A stretch of 22,517 nucleotides of DNA from Flavobacterium psychrophilum (GTDB taxonomy: Bacteria > Bacteroidota > Bacteroidia > Flavobacteriales > Flavobacteriaceae), in NCBI GenBank assembly GCA_003243255.1, contig QFQM01000067.1, positions 1 to 22,517 of the forward strand, given 5' to 3'. A program made the position numbers and the translations under genes. The notes under the pieces are model-generated. The model was not told the DNA's origin. It worked only from the letters and a program-made list of their open reading frames with translations, and ran no database searches. This document shows positions 14,617 through 21,397 of this stretch, in pieces. Within the stretch, counting starts at the first letter, position 1. Each line of letters opens with the position of its first letter.

Positions 14617-14904
14617 ATGAACGATCTAAAGAAGATAGGCAAACTTGTGAGTAAACTTCGGTTCCTTATAGAACGGCTTGAAAAGAACCAAAACCTGATC
14701 GTACACCAAAAGGTAAATCAGTTTTATTTCATGCAAAAGTCATCGGAATTGCAGTTACTACATGATGAACTAAATGAACTACTTAAAAAGAAAGCAGCGA
14801 TAGAAAATCTGTTGTCTATTATTTACCCCGAGGTAGTAATACAGTGGGGCAAAGATGTGCGGTGGCTAAACGAGAACAGGGCAATTTGGAAGGCCGTACT
14901 TTAA
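14617..14904 (+). CDS. Small coiled-coil protein of unknown function
   Basis: This protein of 95 residues from the ATG at 14617 (a GTG at 14611 would add two) is helical and charged. A heptad-like stretch runs from about residue 5 to 70 (LVSKLRFLIERLEKNQNLIV, then LQLLHDELNELLKKKAAIEN), so it is a probable coiled coil. The C-terminus WGKDVRWLNENRAIWKAVL is tryptophan-rich. No signal or membrane segment is seen, so it is probably cytoplasmic. I do not recognise the family. Its end touches the end of the minus-strand fragment at 14901, and the gene is preceded by a long inverted repeat. Confidence 0.5.
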   Translation: MNDLKKIGKLVSKLRFLIERLEKNQNLIVHQKVNQFYFMQKSSELQLLHDELNELLKKKAAIENLLSIIYPEVVIQWGKDVRWLNENRAIWKAVL

Positions 14905-15095
14905 GATTTATCAATATGATGAATCATGGCCGTCAATAAGCCCCGTAAAGATTGCTTGGTGCTAAGCTCCACATTATAAAACTTGGTACGAAAGCTCGTA
15001 AACGAAATAGACTCCGATCTTTTTGTATTGGCAAAAGTGGAAAGAAACTGTAGTATATGAGTAAGCTTATTGTTGGAAATCAGTTTCGTTTCCAA
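14901..15095 (-). pseudogene. C-terminal fragment of an unrecognised gene
   Basis: The minus strand encodes 64 residues (LETKLISNNKLTHILQFLST, then SISFTSFRTKFYNVELSTKQ) ending at 14901. The composition is convincingly coding, but the frame has only a TTG start at 15095 and a stop a few codons upstream (15113-15111). This suggests the C-terminal remnant of a longer protein. It ends tail-to-tail against the coiled-coil gene. The family is uncertain; mobilisation-associated regulatory proteins of Bacteroidota end similarly, but this is a weak impression. Between 15096 and 15277 I see no gene. Confidence 0.35.
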
Positions 15096-15277
15096 GCAAA
15101 TGCGAATGAGTTAAGCCAGCTGAGCAAGTGACGCTTCAACCTTCAATTTGAAGCCAGACAAAGGGCCATTCGGTCGGTGGCCAGGGACTGCAATGAGGCG
15201 TTGCAATCGTTCTTGCTATTCCATCTCCACTCCTATGTATTATGTCTACTTTTTATTGCATTGAAATTTCTTCATCA

Positions 15278-15427
15278 TTACAACGCATAGTAGATGAAGA
15301 GTAAGGCAGAAATAATGCACAATGCCCAAATCACTCCCATCTTGATTCTGGCAACCCGCTCTCGTCGCAAGATTTTCTTTTTAAGCCAGGCAAAGTCTGC
15401 CTCTTGTTCCTCGTCCGTGTATATCAT
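15278..15427 (-). CDS. 49-residue single-span membrane protein
   Basis: The ATG at 15427 opens a 49-residue protein with a charged N-terminal half (MIYTDEEQEADFAWLKKKIL, then RRERVARIK) and one membrane helix (MGVIWALCIISALLFIYYAL) running to the C-terminus, an N-in tail-anchored layout. It lies 96 bases downstream of the sigma gene that ends at 15524, on the same strand, and is preceded by motif copy B. Position after an ECF sigma gene and topology would suit a minimal membrane anti-sigma factor, but it is far shorter than known ones, so this is a guess. The coding pattern and clean start and stop make the gene likely. Confidence 0.65.
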   Translation of the reverse strand: MIYTDEEQEADFAWLKKKILRRERVARIKMGVIWALCIISALLFIYYAL

Positions 15428-15461
15428 ATGCTTTAAGGTTAATTTGGGATAATAGAAATTT

Positions 15462-15505
15462 CCCCCTTCTATATATACTGTGGTCTTGAGGGAAATTACC
15501 TATAT
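15462..15505 (-). promoter_or_regulatory. Shared upstream motif, copy B
   Basis: On the minus strand ATATAGGTAATTTC (15505-15492), a 5-base spacer and AGACCACAGTATATATA (15486-15470) are followed by a G run, 34 bases before the 49-residue gene. Order, spacing and distance match copy A at 809-852. In this copy GGGAAATT (15490-15497) and AATTTCCC (15457-15464) form an extra eight-base inverted repeat around the core. Confidence 0.55.
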
Positions 15506-15523
15506 GGATATTGAGATTTATTT

Positions 15524-16078
15524 TCAGATATCGTATCTGGAGGCCCATTGGGTCAGTTTCTTTCGGGCAATGGTCTGACTCAATTCTACCGTTTTACGCA
15601 CTATTCCCAGTTTCAGAGCTATTTCATCCAGTGACATGTCATTGTCTATTTTCATCTCAAGACACTCTTTCTGACGCGGTGGAAGGGTATCAATAAACTT
15701 GCGGAAATCCGCATAGAGCTCCTTTTCAATCAACGACTGAACTGTGTCATCATCGGCTACAAATTCTTGATAGAGGCTAACTACATCTAAACTTTCATGT
15801 AGTCTACGCTTACGGTGTAACATTGCATTGTACTGAACGCAACGTGCAACGTAATTTTCGACCGACCTTTTAGGAGACCGAATCATGTTTTTCTGTGCCT
15901 TCCAGAGTTGAGCAAAAGTATCCTGCACGATATCCTCGGCTGCATCTTTATCATGAGAGAAACGAATGGCTACTCTTATCAGAGGTATTTGAAAGTGGTT
16001 GAACAGATCTTCGAACGCATCCCATGGCTGAGTGATTAATAGTTTTCTAAAGTTAGTACTGTTGAAGACAACGGCCAT
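15524..16078 (-). CDS. ECF-type RNA polymerase sigma-70 factor
   Basis: From the ATG at 16078 (a TTG three bases earlier is less likely) this is a 184-residue sigma factor. Region 2 has DAFEDLFNHFQIPLIRVAIR and EDIVQDTFAQLWKAQKN. Region 4 has LPPRQKECLEMKIDNDMSLD followed by EIALKLGIVRKTVELSQTIA. This is the common Bacteroidota pattern for transporter-linked sigma factors. No fecR gene adjoins it; a 49-residue membrane protein gene follows on the same strand. It faces the same way as the fecR-susC-susD operon 4.6 kb downstream, so it is one of two candidates to drive that operon. Confidence 0.93.
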   Translation of the reverse strand: MAVVFNSTNFRKLLITQPWDAFEDLFNHFQIPLIRVAIRFSHDKDAAEDIVQDTFAQLWKAQKNMIRSPKRSVENYVARCVQYNAMLHRKRRLHESLDVVSLYQEFVADDDTVQSLIEKELYADFRKFIDTLPPRQKECLEMKIDNDMSLDEIALKLGIVRKTVELSQTIARKKLTQWASRYDI

Positions 16079-16211
16079 CAATTCTTTTGGTATGTGGGGG
16101 CAGAAAAGACAAAAGGAAGTTCGCTAATCACTTGCCTCGTCATTGAATTTAATGAGGACACTATAAAAATAAAAGAGGTAGAAGGAGCCAAAACTATAAC
16201 ATCGTTTCAAA

Positions 16212-16253
16212 ACATGAACAAATGTTCTGAAGTGCATGCTCAAATGTTCATGT
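16212..16253. promoter_or_regulatory. Operator-like inverted and direct repeats
   Basis: ACATGAACA (16212-16220) and TGTTCATGT (16245-16253) form a perfect nine-base inverted repeat. CAAATGTTC occurs directly repeated at 16219-16227 and 16241-16249, 22 bases apart (about two helical turns). It lies in the divergent region between the sigma gene and the gene at 16300, which suits a regulator binding site. Confidence 0.5.
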
Positions 16254-16270
16254 AAACCGTTGCTGTACTT

Positions 16271-16301
16271 ATTAGAATTTATATAGAAGACAAATTCTAA
16301 T
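16271..16301 (+). promoter_or_regulatory. Inverted repeat overlapping a start codon
   Basis: ATTAGAATTT (16271-16280) and AAATTCTAAT (16292-16301) are exact reverse complements, 11 bases apart. The right arm includes the first two bases of the ATG at 16300. It could block translation as RNA or serve as an operator. If the start is the ATG at 16315 it lies just upstream. Confidence 0.5.
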
Positions 16302-16698
16302 GAAATATTTAAGCATGAAAATTGAAGAAGTGCAAAGGGATAGATTAAAAACCCTTAAGAAAGATGGCCTGCTCCGTTATTTGAAAAAAGGAAATCTTCA
16401 GCAAGTAACCTTGCTCATTGATGGTCACGAAATAAAACATTCTTGGAAGCCAATCCCCGGCCGCTCACGGTCGATGTATAATATGATGAACAACTGAGGA
16501 AGCAGGTTCAGGGTGTAAAAAATTATATCTGTTGAAACACAGCGAGCAACGTCACAACAACAATCCACGAACAGAACTCCGGTGGAAAAGCAAAGCGAGC
16601 CTGAAAATGCCGTCACCAAAGATCAGTCGGCCAAGAAGCAGCAAGACGCTAATGATCCTGATACTGAAAATCAAACTTCAAAAAAAAGTGCGGAGTGA
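16300..16698 (+). pseudogene. Stop-interrupted gene of unknown function
   Basis: The first frame gives 65 residues (MKYLSMKIEEVQRDRLKTLK, then LRYLKKGNLQQVTLLIDGHE, then KHSWKPIPGRSRSMYNMM) to a TGA at 16495-16497. The same frame meets a TAA at 16516-16518, then stays open as ISVETQRATSQQQSTNRTPV and PENAVTKDQSAKKQQDAND to a TGA at 16696-16698. The hydrophilic Q/K/T/E-rich tail resembles a disordered C-terminal extension. Two in-frame stops between two coding-like parts suggest decay. The 65-residue front part alone might still be functional. I do not recognise the family; mobile-element proteins of Bacteroidota carry similar basic domains, but the link is weak. Confidence 0.45.
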
Positions 16699-16779
16699 AA
16701 ATGTGAACACCATGGTTCACTACTGTTTGAGGCCAACTTCTGTTTTGAAATACTCAACAAGTCACAAAGTCCTATGCTA

Positions 16780-17008
16780 CCCCCCAGCCAACGCAAAAAG
16801 TCACTGAATTTGGCTTTGCTGTTGATGAGTTGCTCCGGGGTTTCGATGGAGAGTTTTACCACCAGTTTTCTTGAAAAAAAGAGTTAGATGCTGACCATTG
16901 CTTTCTGTTGAGCGAGAACTGGCGGTTGGCCCGGAAGAAATACTGCGGCTGCTTTTCCAATAGCTCCATGCTCGAATTCATTATGTACTTTTGGTTGGTC
17001 AGGGTCAT
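16780..17008 (-). pseudogene. Remnant of a LytTR-type response regulator, DNA-binding domain
   Basis: From the minus-strand ATG at 17008 the frame reads MTLTNQKYIMNSSMELLEKQ then PQYFFRANRQFSLNRKQW, the core of a LytTR DNA-binding domain (the FFR.NRQF segment is diagnostic). It then stops at 16858-16856. A shifted frame continues as VVKLSIETPEQLINSKAKFS and DFLRWLG, the conserved end of the same domain. The gene has therefore lost its receiver domain and carries a frameshift in the middle of LytTR. It lies head-to-head with an AraC-type remnant. This is a relic of a two-component system whose sensor is not in the window. Confidence 0.65.
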
Positions 17009-17040
17009 AATTCTAATCCAGGAACCATCCAGATAGAAAA

Positions 17041-17217
17041 AGGCAATGTCCTGAACAGCCAGCCAAAAAACTTTTGTCCGATAGCCACATCACCGTCACC
17101 GATGTGGCCAGCAGGCTCACCTATGATAAATCAAACTTCACCAAGTTCTTCAAGCACTATGAAGGCATCACACCTACCGAGTTCAGGAAGTCCATCATGG
17201 AGCCAGTCCTGGCGTAA
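17041..17217 (+). pseudogene. C-terminal remnant of an AraC-family regulator
   Basis: The plus strand reads AKKLLSDSHITVTDVASRLT then YDKSNFTKFFKHYEGITPTE and FRKSIMEPVLA before a TAA at 17215-17217. This is the second helix-turn-helix and the conserved GITP.EFRK end of an AraC/XylS DNA-binding domain. The first helix-turn-helix and any sensing domain are absent; upstream the frame loses similarity within about 8 codons. Without a plausible start this is a fragment. It sits between the LytTR remnant and the end of hipT. Confidence 0.7.
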
Positions 17218-17239
17218 CATTCCATCTCGAACGTAGAAT

Positions 17240-18265
17240 TTACTGTTTCACTTTTTCTCTTTGTTCAAAAGAATACGCCAGGCGTTTAAGCTTGTCATGA
17301 AACATTTCGCGATATGCCGCCTTGATATCATCATCCAAAAAAGAACGATCAATAAATGATTCGACTGTCTCGGCTTTGTTTTGAAACAATTCAATTTCCC
17401 GCTTGACGATTGCCTCGGGTAGTCCCGCCCTTAGTCCAAGCTGGTAGAAATCATCATACGCATAGTAGCCATTTGCATTGTGGCTCTCGGTGTCAAAGTC
17501 GCCTGCAAAGAGTCCATCTTTGAAAGCGATATCGGGATCGTCCACATGAATGCGTGTACAAATCAAATCATATGCAGGGCTCAGGGCAAAGTCGCCACCA
17601 TTGGTTTCTAACAATGAAAAGTTCTTCAGGTGTGCATCACCATTGGAGAAAACATAGTTGAACAATATAATCCGAAATAACTTCTGTGCCTCCACAAGGT
17701 AAGGACCCACATATTGTTTCAGCAAAATGAAAAGGTCTTCACAACTTGCTTCATATTTGAAATCCTCGCCAGCCGTATCTTTTGTTTTTCCTGCCAGTGT
17801 ACAGAAGTCTTCCATCAAACGTTTTGTACCATCTTCTTTGTAATCGAAGCGACGTGTGATGTAGGCAGGTTCATCACCTGCGAAAAAGATCATTCCATTA
17901 CCTGCAGTCTGGATACTGAACACCTGCTCTGCAAGCTGCATGGTCAGATGCTCATTCGCGGGAACCTGGTCTGTTCGTTTTAAATCATCAGGTATAGGTT
18001 TCAGGATATACTGACCAGGTTCTCCCTGTCCGGTTAGTCTTAGTTTATTTTTTTCAAGCCGGAGCGAGATCTTCTTTTGTACACCGGATATACTCAACCG
18101 CTTCCGGTTTTCCATAAATGCTTCGTTTACTGCCTGGTTTTTTTCTGGAGATTCGAATGGCAGAATATGGCTTACGCGCTTTCCTTCGAAAACTTTTCGT
18201 AAGGCAGCAGGACTATAGGTTGTAAAGTCTGGCTTCAGCTTAGAGGGACAACGATCGACAATCAT
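17240..18265 (-). CDS. hipT: HipT-type serine/threonine kinase toxin (HipA kinase core)
   Basis: This 341-residue kinase lacks the N-terminal subdomain of full HipA; that part is encoded by the separate upstream gene. Visible landmarks are the SIS pair in RLSISGVQKKI (Ser58, Ser60) at the glycine-rich loop, where known HipT autophosphorylates, then the catalytic FSNGDAHLKNF (Asp210) and the metal-binding SPAYDLI (Asp233). The length is close to the E. coli HipT. The known enzyme phosphorylates tryptophanyl-tRNA synthetase; whether this one does is inference. The start overlaps the hipS stop (ATGA at 18265-18262), indicating coupled translation in the order hipB-hipS-hipT. All key residues appear intact. 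Confidence 0.9.
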   Translation of the reverse strand: MIVDRCPSKLKPDFTTYSPAALRKVFEGKRVSHILPFESPEKNQAVNEAFMENRKRLSISGVQKKISLRLEKNKLRLTGQGEPGQYILKPIPDDLKRTDQVPANEHLTMQLAEQVFSIQTAGNGMIFFAGDEPAYITRRFDYKEDGTKRLMEDFCTLAGKTKDTAGEDFKYEASCEDLFILLKQYVGPYLVEAQKLFRIILFNYVFSNGDAHLKNFSLLETNGGDFALSPAYDLICTRIHVDDPDIAFKDGLFAGDFDTESHNANGYYAYDDFYQLGLRAGLPEAIVKREIELFQNKAETVESFIDRSFLDDDIKAAYREMFHDKLKRLAYSFEQREKVKQ

Positions 18266-18588
18266 GATGCTGAAGATTTAATGGTGATCGCGCCAATCGT
18301 ATCTACACTTGCTGTTGCCAGCAGCAATGAGAAGTGATCGTTCTCATCAATTTGCAGCTGCCGACATTGGAGGCGCTTGTTAACTCCTTCCGCCAGCATG
18401 TTAAAGAAGAATGGAAACAGCGTGTTGCTTTTAAATTCTTGTTGTGTCTTGGGCAGGGTGAGACTGATTGCCGGCTTTTGCCGATCAGCAAAATAGGCAT
18501 CGTCATAACGGAACAGGTACTTCCTGTCATCCGTCATTTTCAATCGGCCTGCTGGCTCATCCTTGATATATACGATTGCTTCCTTCAT
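18262..18588 (-). CDS. hipS: HipS-type antitoxin (stand-alone HipA N-terminal subdomain)
   Basis: This 108-residue protein corresponds to the N-terminal subdomain of HipA (AIVYIKDEPAGRLKMTDDRK, then YFADRQKPAISLTLPKTQQE, then FPFFFNMLAEGVNKR). In the HipBST systems described in E. coli this small protein is the antitoxin that inhibits HipT, while HipB augments it. It starts 7 bases after the hipB stop and overlaps the hipT start by 4 bases, so the three genes form one transcriptional unit. The ATG at 18588 is the only sensible start. Length agrees with known HipS, about 100 residues. Confidence 0.88.
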   Translation of the reverse strand: MKEAIVYIKDEPAGRLKMTDDRKYLFRYDDAYFADRQKPAISLTLPKTQQEFKSNTLFPFFFNMLAEGVNKRLQCRQLQIDENDHFSLLLATASVDTIGAITIKSSAS

Positions 18589-18595
18589 ACTTTAA

Positions 18596-18805
18596 TTATC
18601 CTTTGCGCCGTACCTCAAGTTTCAACTCCATACCCAGTACTTCCACCACTTTTACTAAAACTTCAATGGTCGGATTCGACTGTCCCCTTTCCAGCTGGTA
18701 CAGAGTATTAACACTAACCCCTGCCAGGTCAGCAATCTGCTGCTGCGTGGTTCCAAGCTCCATGCGACGTTCTTTAATGACCTTTCCAAGCGTTGTAATC
18801 CCCAT
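18596..18805 (-). CDS. hipB: HipB-type XRE DNA-binding antitoxin component
   Basis: This 69-residue protein is almost only an XRE helix-turn-helix: LGKVIKERRMELGTTQQQIA, then DLAGVSVNTLYQLERGQSNP and TIEVLVKVVEVLG, ending LKLEVRRKG. It is the first gene of the hipB-hipS-hipT operon and should repress the operon by binding an operator such as the near-palindrome at 18858-18879. The ATG at 18805 matches the expected domain start. Confidence 0.9.
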   Translation of the reverse strand: MGITTLGKVIKERRMELGTTQQQIADLAGVSVNTLYQLERGQSNPTIEVLVKVVEVLGMELKLEVRRKG

Positions 18806-18857
18806 TATACTGTGAATTTTATAACGAAAATATGAAAAAATCAGATAATTACCACTT

Positions 18858-18879
18858 AAATCACATTATAATATGATTT
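18858..18879. promoter_or_regulatory. Near-palindromic operator candidate for the hip operon
   Basis: A 22-base near-palindrome runs from AAATCA at its left end, through a TTATAA centre, to TGATTT at its right end, with a single mismatched symmetric pair. It lies 53 bases upstream of the hipB start, where a HipB operator would be expected. Between it and the gene, TATTTTCG on the minus strand is a possible -7 element. Confidence 0.5.
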
Positions 18880-19109
18880 TGGTAGTATCAGCAGGTACAA
18901 TAAAGTCGTTTACGGCTTTAAATCCCAGTAAATTGTGGGTATAGCACTTCTGATTTTTAGAATGGCTTGGCCACCTCGTTATGATCCACATGGAAAATAA
19001 CTAGGGATGATCAAATTAAATCAGTTTGTATATAGCCTGCTGTACATCGATACGATTCCGTTCACTTTTCAAGAATCCGGATCAGGTCATCATTGATGTT
19101 GTCCAGATT

Positions 19110-19280
19110 TTAGTTGTTCGGGGCCTCTTTTTCAGAAAATCCACCCTTCAAAAGACAGCCAGCCAAAAAGAAATGGGCAGCACTCAAAATCGTAGTCGGC
19201 TCGACTTCGAGTATGCCCAAGTCGGAAAACACTAAACCCACTTTCGCCTTCGAATCAAAACACGAAATCGCTAGGTTAGA
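19110..19280 (-). other. Possible coding remnant in a gene-poor stretch
   Basis: The 18806-19392 stretch has no convincing gene. One minus-strand frame of 56 residues, open from a stop upstream to a TAA at 19112-19110, reads SDLGILEVEPTTILSAAHFF then LAGCLLKGGFSEKEAPNN. It has a coding-like composition but no ATG and no known family. It may be the end of a lost gene. Confidence 0.25.
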
Positions 19281-19392
19281 TTAATTGATGCAACCTAAAA
19301 GCTAAAACTAGAACTTATGATCAAACTGAAACGAAAATTCTAAGCAACAGTCTAATTTGCTTAGCTTGAGTAAAGCAACATAAATTAATTGG

Positions 19393-19503
19393 ATGAATAC
19401 GGAGTTGATTCTAAATGAGTTACTTCCACTGCTGGAGGATTTGCTAAGGGAATTCGAAAAAGCAAAGAGTTTTTCAATTATCACTCAGATCAAGTCATAT
19501 TAA
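19393..19503 (+). CDS. Possible 36-residue small protein
   Basis: The ATG at 19393 opens a 36-residue frame (MNTELILNELLPLLEDLLRE, then FEKAKSFSIITQIKSY) with a strongly amphipathic leucine-rich helix. It ends 14 bases inside the 3' end of the convergent histidine-kinase gene. No family is recognised and no strong ribosome-binding site precedes it. It may be a small protein or the N-terminal stub of a truncated gene. Confidence 0.3.
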   Translation: MNTELILNELLPLLEDLLREFEKAKSFSIITQIKSY

Positions 19504-21385
19504 ACTTCACGAAAAAGCTGGCGCCTTTTCCGAGTTCGCTAACGCACCAGATTTGCCCGTGCATTGCATCGACAAATTTCTTCACAATTGACAATCCCAG
19601 GCCGGTAGAGGATTCATTGCCGGTTGGGACCGTACTTAATTTTTGATATTTTTTGAATAATTTTTTCTTATCACTTTCGCTAAAGCCTGGTCCTTCATCA
19701 CGTATCTCCATCAGCGCAACTGTGTTATGAAGTGTGATATTGATGTAAATATTTTTCTCAGGTGGCGAAAATTTAAGAGCATTCGAAAGCAAATTTTCAA
19801 TTACCTGATCGGTGTAACTCAGGTCGGCATTTACCATTACATTTTCTGCTATCGAGGTATGTAATTGGATTTGTTTTCGTGTTGCTTCAACAACCGACCG
19901 ATTCACGTTCGCCATTACTACTTCAGAAAGGTTTACCTGTTCTAATGTTAAATTAAGTTGTTTTGATTCTATCGCTTCAACGTTCAGAATTTTGGTAATC
20001 ATATCACCGAGGCGTAGCGTACTCTCCTCAATCATGGTGAGGTATTTAACGGATTCGTCCTCCGACTTACTTGTCATTTTAACTAAGGAAAGCAATCCCT
20101 TTATTTGATTGACCGGACTTTTCAAATCGTGGGCAACAATTCCAATCAGGTTGTTCTTTTCTTCATTGAGCGCAATCAAGTCCTGGTTCTTGCCCTCAAT
20201 CTCTTCTTTCTGTTGTGTGATTTTCTGATTTTTTATATTCTGATTTTTGGAATTACGATATGCCATTGCGGCCACGAAAATCATTATGCCAAATGCTGCA
20301 ATGAATGTATTGCGGATCCATTTTTCCCTTGCCAGCATTTTTTCTTTTTCGATCAATTCTATTTGCTTTTGAGAAATTTCATAATCTGCGCGCAGATCTG
20401 CCATTTTCTGTACGGATTCGATGTTGTTAATGCTGTCTCTGTAGGCAATATAATTTTTGAAATGCCTGAACGATTCACTTGTATTGCCGACTTTAGCATA
20501 ACATTCTGAGAGTTTGAGACTGGATTCACTTATCTGTTCTTTCAACCCGTGCTGTTGGGCGAGTTGAAGGCTTCTCAAGGCATATCTCAATGCATTGGCA
20601 TTATCTCCTTTCTGATGATGTATATCTGACATGGAAATGAGATATACACAAACCGGATAGTAAACACCTACTTCTTCGAGCATTCTGATTGCCTCATTGA
20701 TGTTTTTTTCGGCTAATTTGTTAGCTCCGGTACTTGCATATACCATTCCGATATTACCCAAATTGTAAGCTTTGCCTATCGGATAATTGACTTTTTCAAA
20801 AATTATACCTGACTCGTTGAAACATAAAAGTGCGGAATCATAATTTTCGTTGGTGCGAAATGCTTCTCCCAGATTTAAAATGACCGAAGCCAGGGCAACG
20901 GAGTCATCGGATTGCCGCAAGATGGATATGGCTTTATTGTAATAAAGCTTCGCATTGTTATGATTGTTTGAATGGGTATAAATGCCAGCGATTGCTCCAT
21001 AAGCGTTTGCTTCCCCTTGCACATCATCGATTTTGCGCGCCACTTCTACACTCTTAAAATAGGCCTCAATCGCTTCTTTCAAATCACCCAATAGCTTCTT
21101 CTTGTTTCCCTTTAGAAAATAGCCTGAGTACAGATAACCGTTATTCCCTTTCTCTTCAGACAGGCTAATGAGTTCCTCTGCATATTGCAAGGCCAGGTCG
21201 AGGTCATGCGCTTCGTTGAACGATAAGTTTAAGAGTAACCCGAGCCTGGCCGTATCTTCGAGGGCGTTATTTTTATAAATCCTGGCCAAGCTATCCGCGA
21301 CTTTCTGATCCTGACCGGAAAGATCATCGAATACTAAACAAAACAATCCTGCCAGAAAGTATAAGGCGATCCTTTTAAAAGGCAT
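19490..21385 (-). CDS. TPR-repeat sensor histidine kinase
   Basis: This 631-residue kinase has a signal peptide (1-25, ALYFLAGLFCLVFDDLSG), periplasmic TPR repeats over about 45-320 (for example DLKEAIEAYFKSVEVARKID and KAYNLGNIGMVYASTGANKL), one membrane segment (about 358-376), and a coiled coil. HisKA follows with the phospho-acceptor His419 in IGIVAHDLKSPVNQIKG. The HATPase domain has an N box (NLLSNALKFSPP), G1 (DEGPGFS) and G2 (GLGLSIVKKF). No receiver domain is fused and no response-regulator gene adjoins it. It starts 12 bases after a 113-residue gene of unknown function, probably cotranscribed, whose product could relate to the sensed signal. Confidence 0.93.
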   Translation of the reverse strand: MPFKRIALYFLAGLFCLVFDDLSGQDQKVADSLARIYKNNALEDTARLGLLLNLSFNEAHDLDLALQYAEELISLSEEKGNNGYLYSGYFLKGNKKKLLGDLKEAIEAYFKSVEVARKIDDVQGEANAYGAIAGIYTHSNNHNNAKLYYNKAISILRQSDDSVALASVILNLGEAFRTNENYDSALLCFNESGIIFEKVNYPIGKAYNLGNIGMVYASTGANKLAEKNINEAIRMLEEVGVYYPVCVYLISMSDIHHQKGDNANALRYALRSLQLAQQHGLKEQISESSLKLSECYAKVGNTSESFRHFKNYIAYRDSINNIESVQKMADLRADYEISQKQIELIEKEKMLAREKWIRNTFIAAFGIMIFVAAMAYRNSKNQNIKNQKITQQKEEIEGKNQDLIALNEEKNNLIGIVAHDLKSPVNQIKGLLSLVKMTSKSEDESVKYLTMIEESTLRLGDMITKILNVEAIESKQLNLTLEQVNLSEVVMANVNRSVVEATRKQIQLHTSIAENVMVNADLSYTDQVIENLLSNALKFSPPEKNIYINITLHNTVALMEIRDEGPGFSESDKKKLFKKYQKLSTVPTGNESSTGLGLSIVKKFVDAMHGQIWCVSELGKGASFFVKFNMT

Positions 21386-21397
21386 GATTATCTTTTA

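Noticed and set aside
18962..19000. 12-codon ORF MAWPPRYDPHGK
   Set aside because: Too short, with no ribosome-binding site or conserved context.
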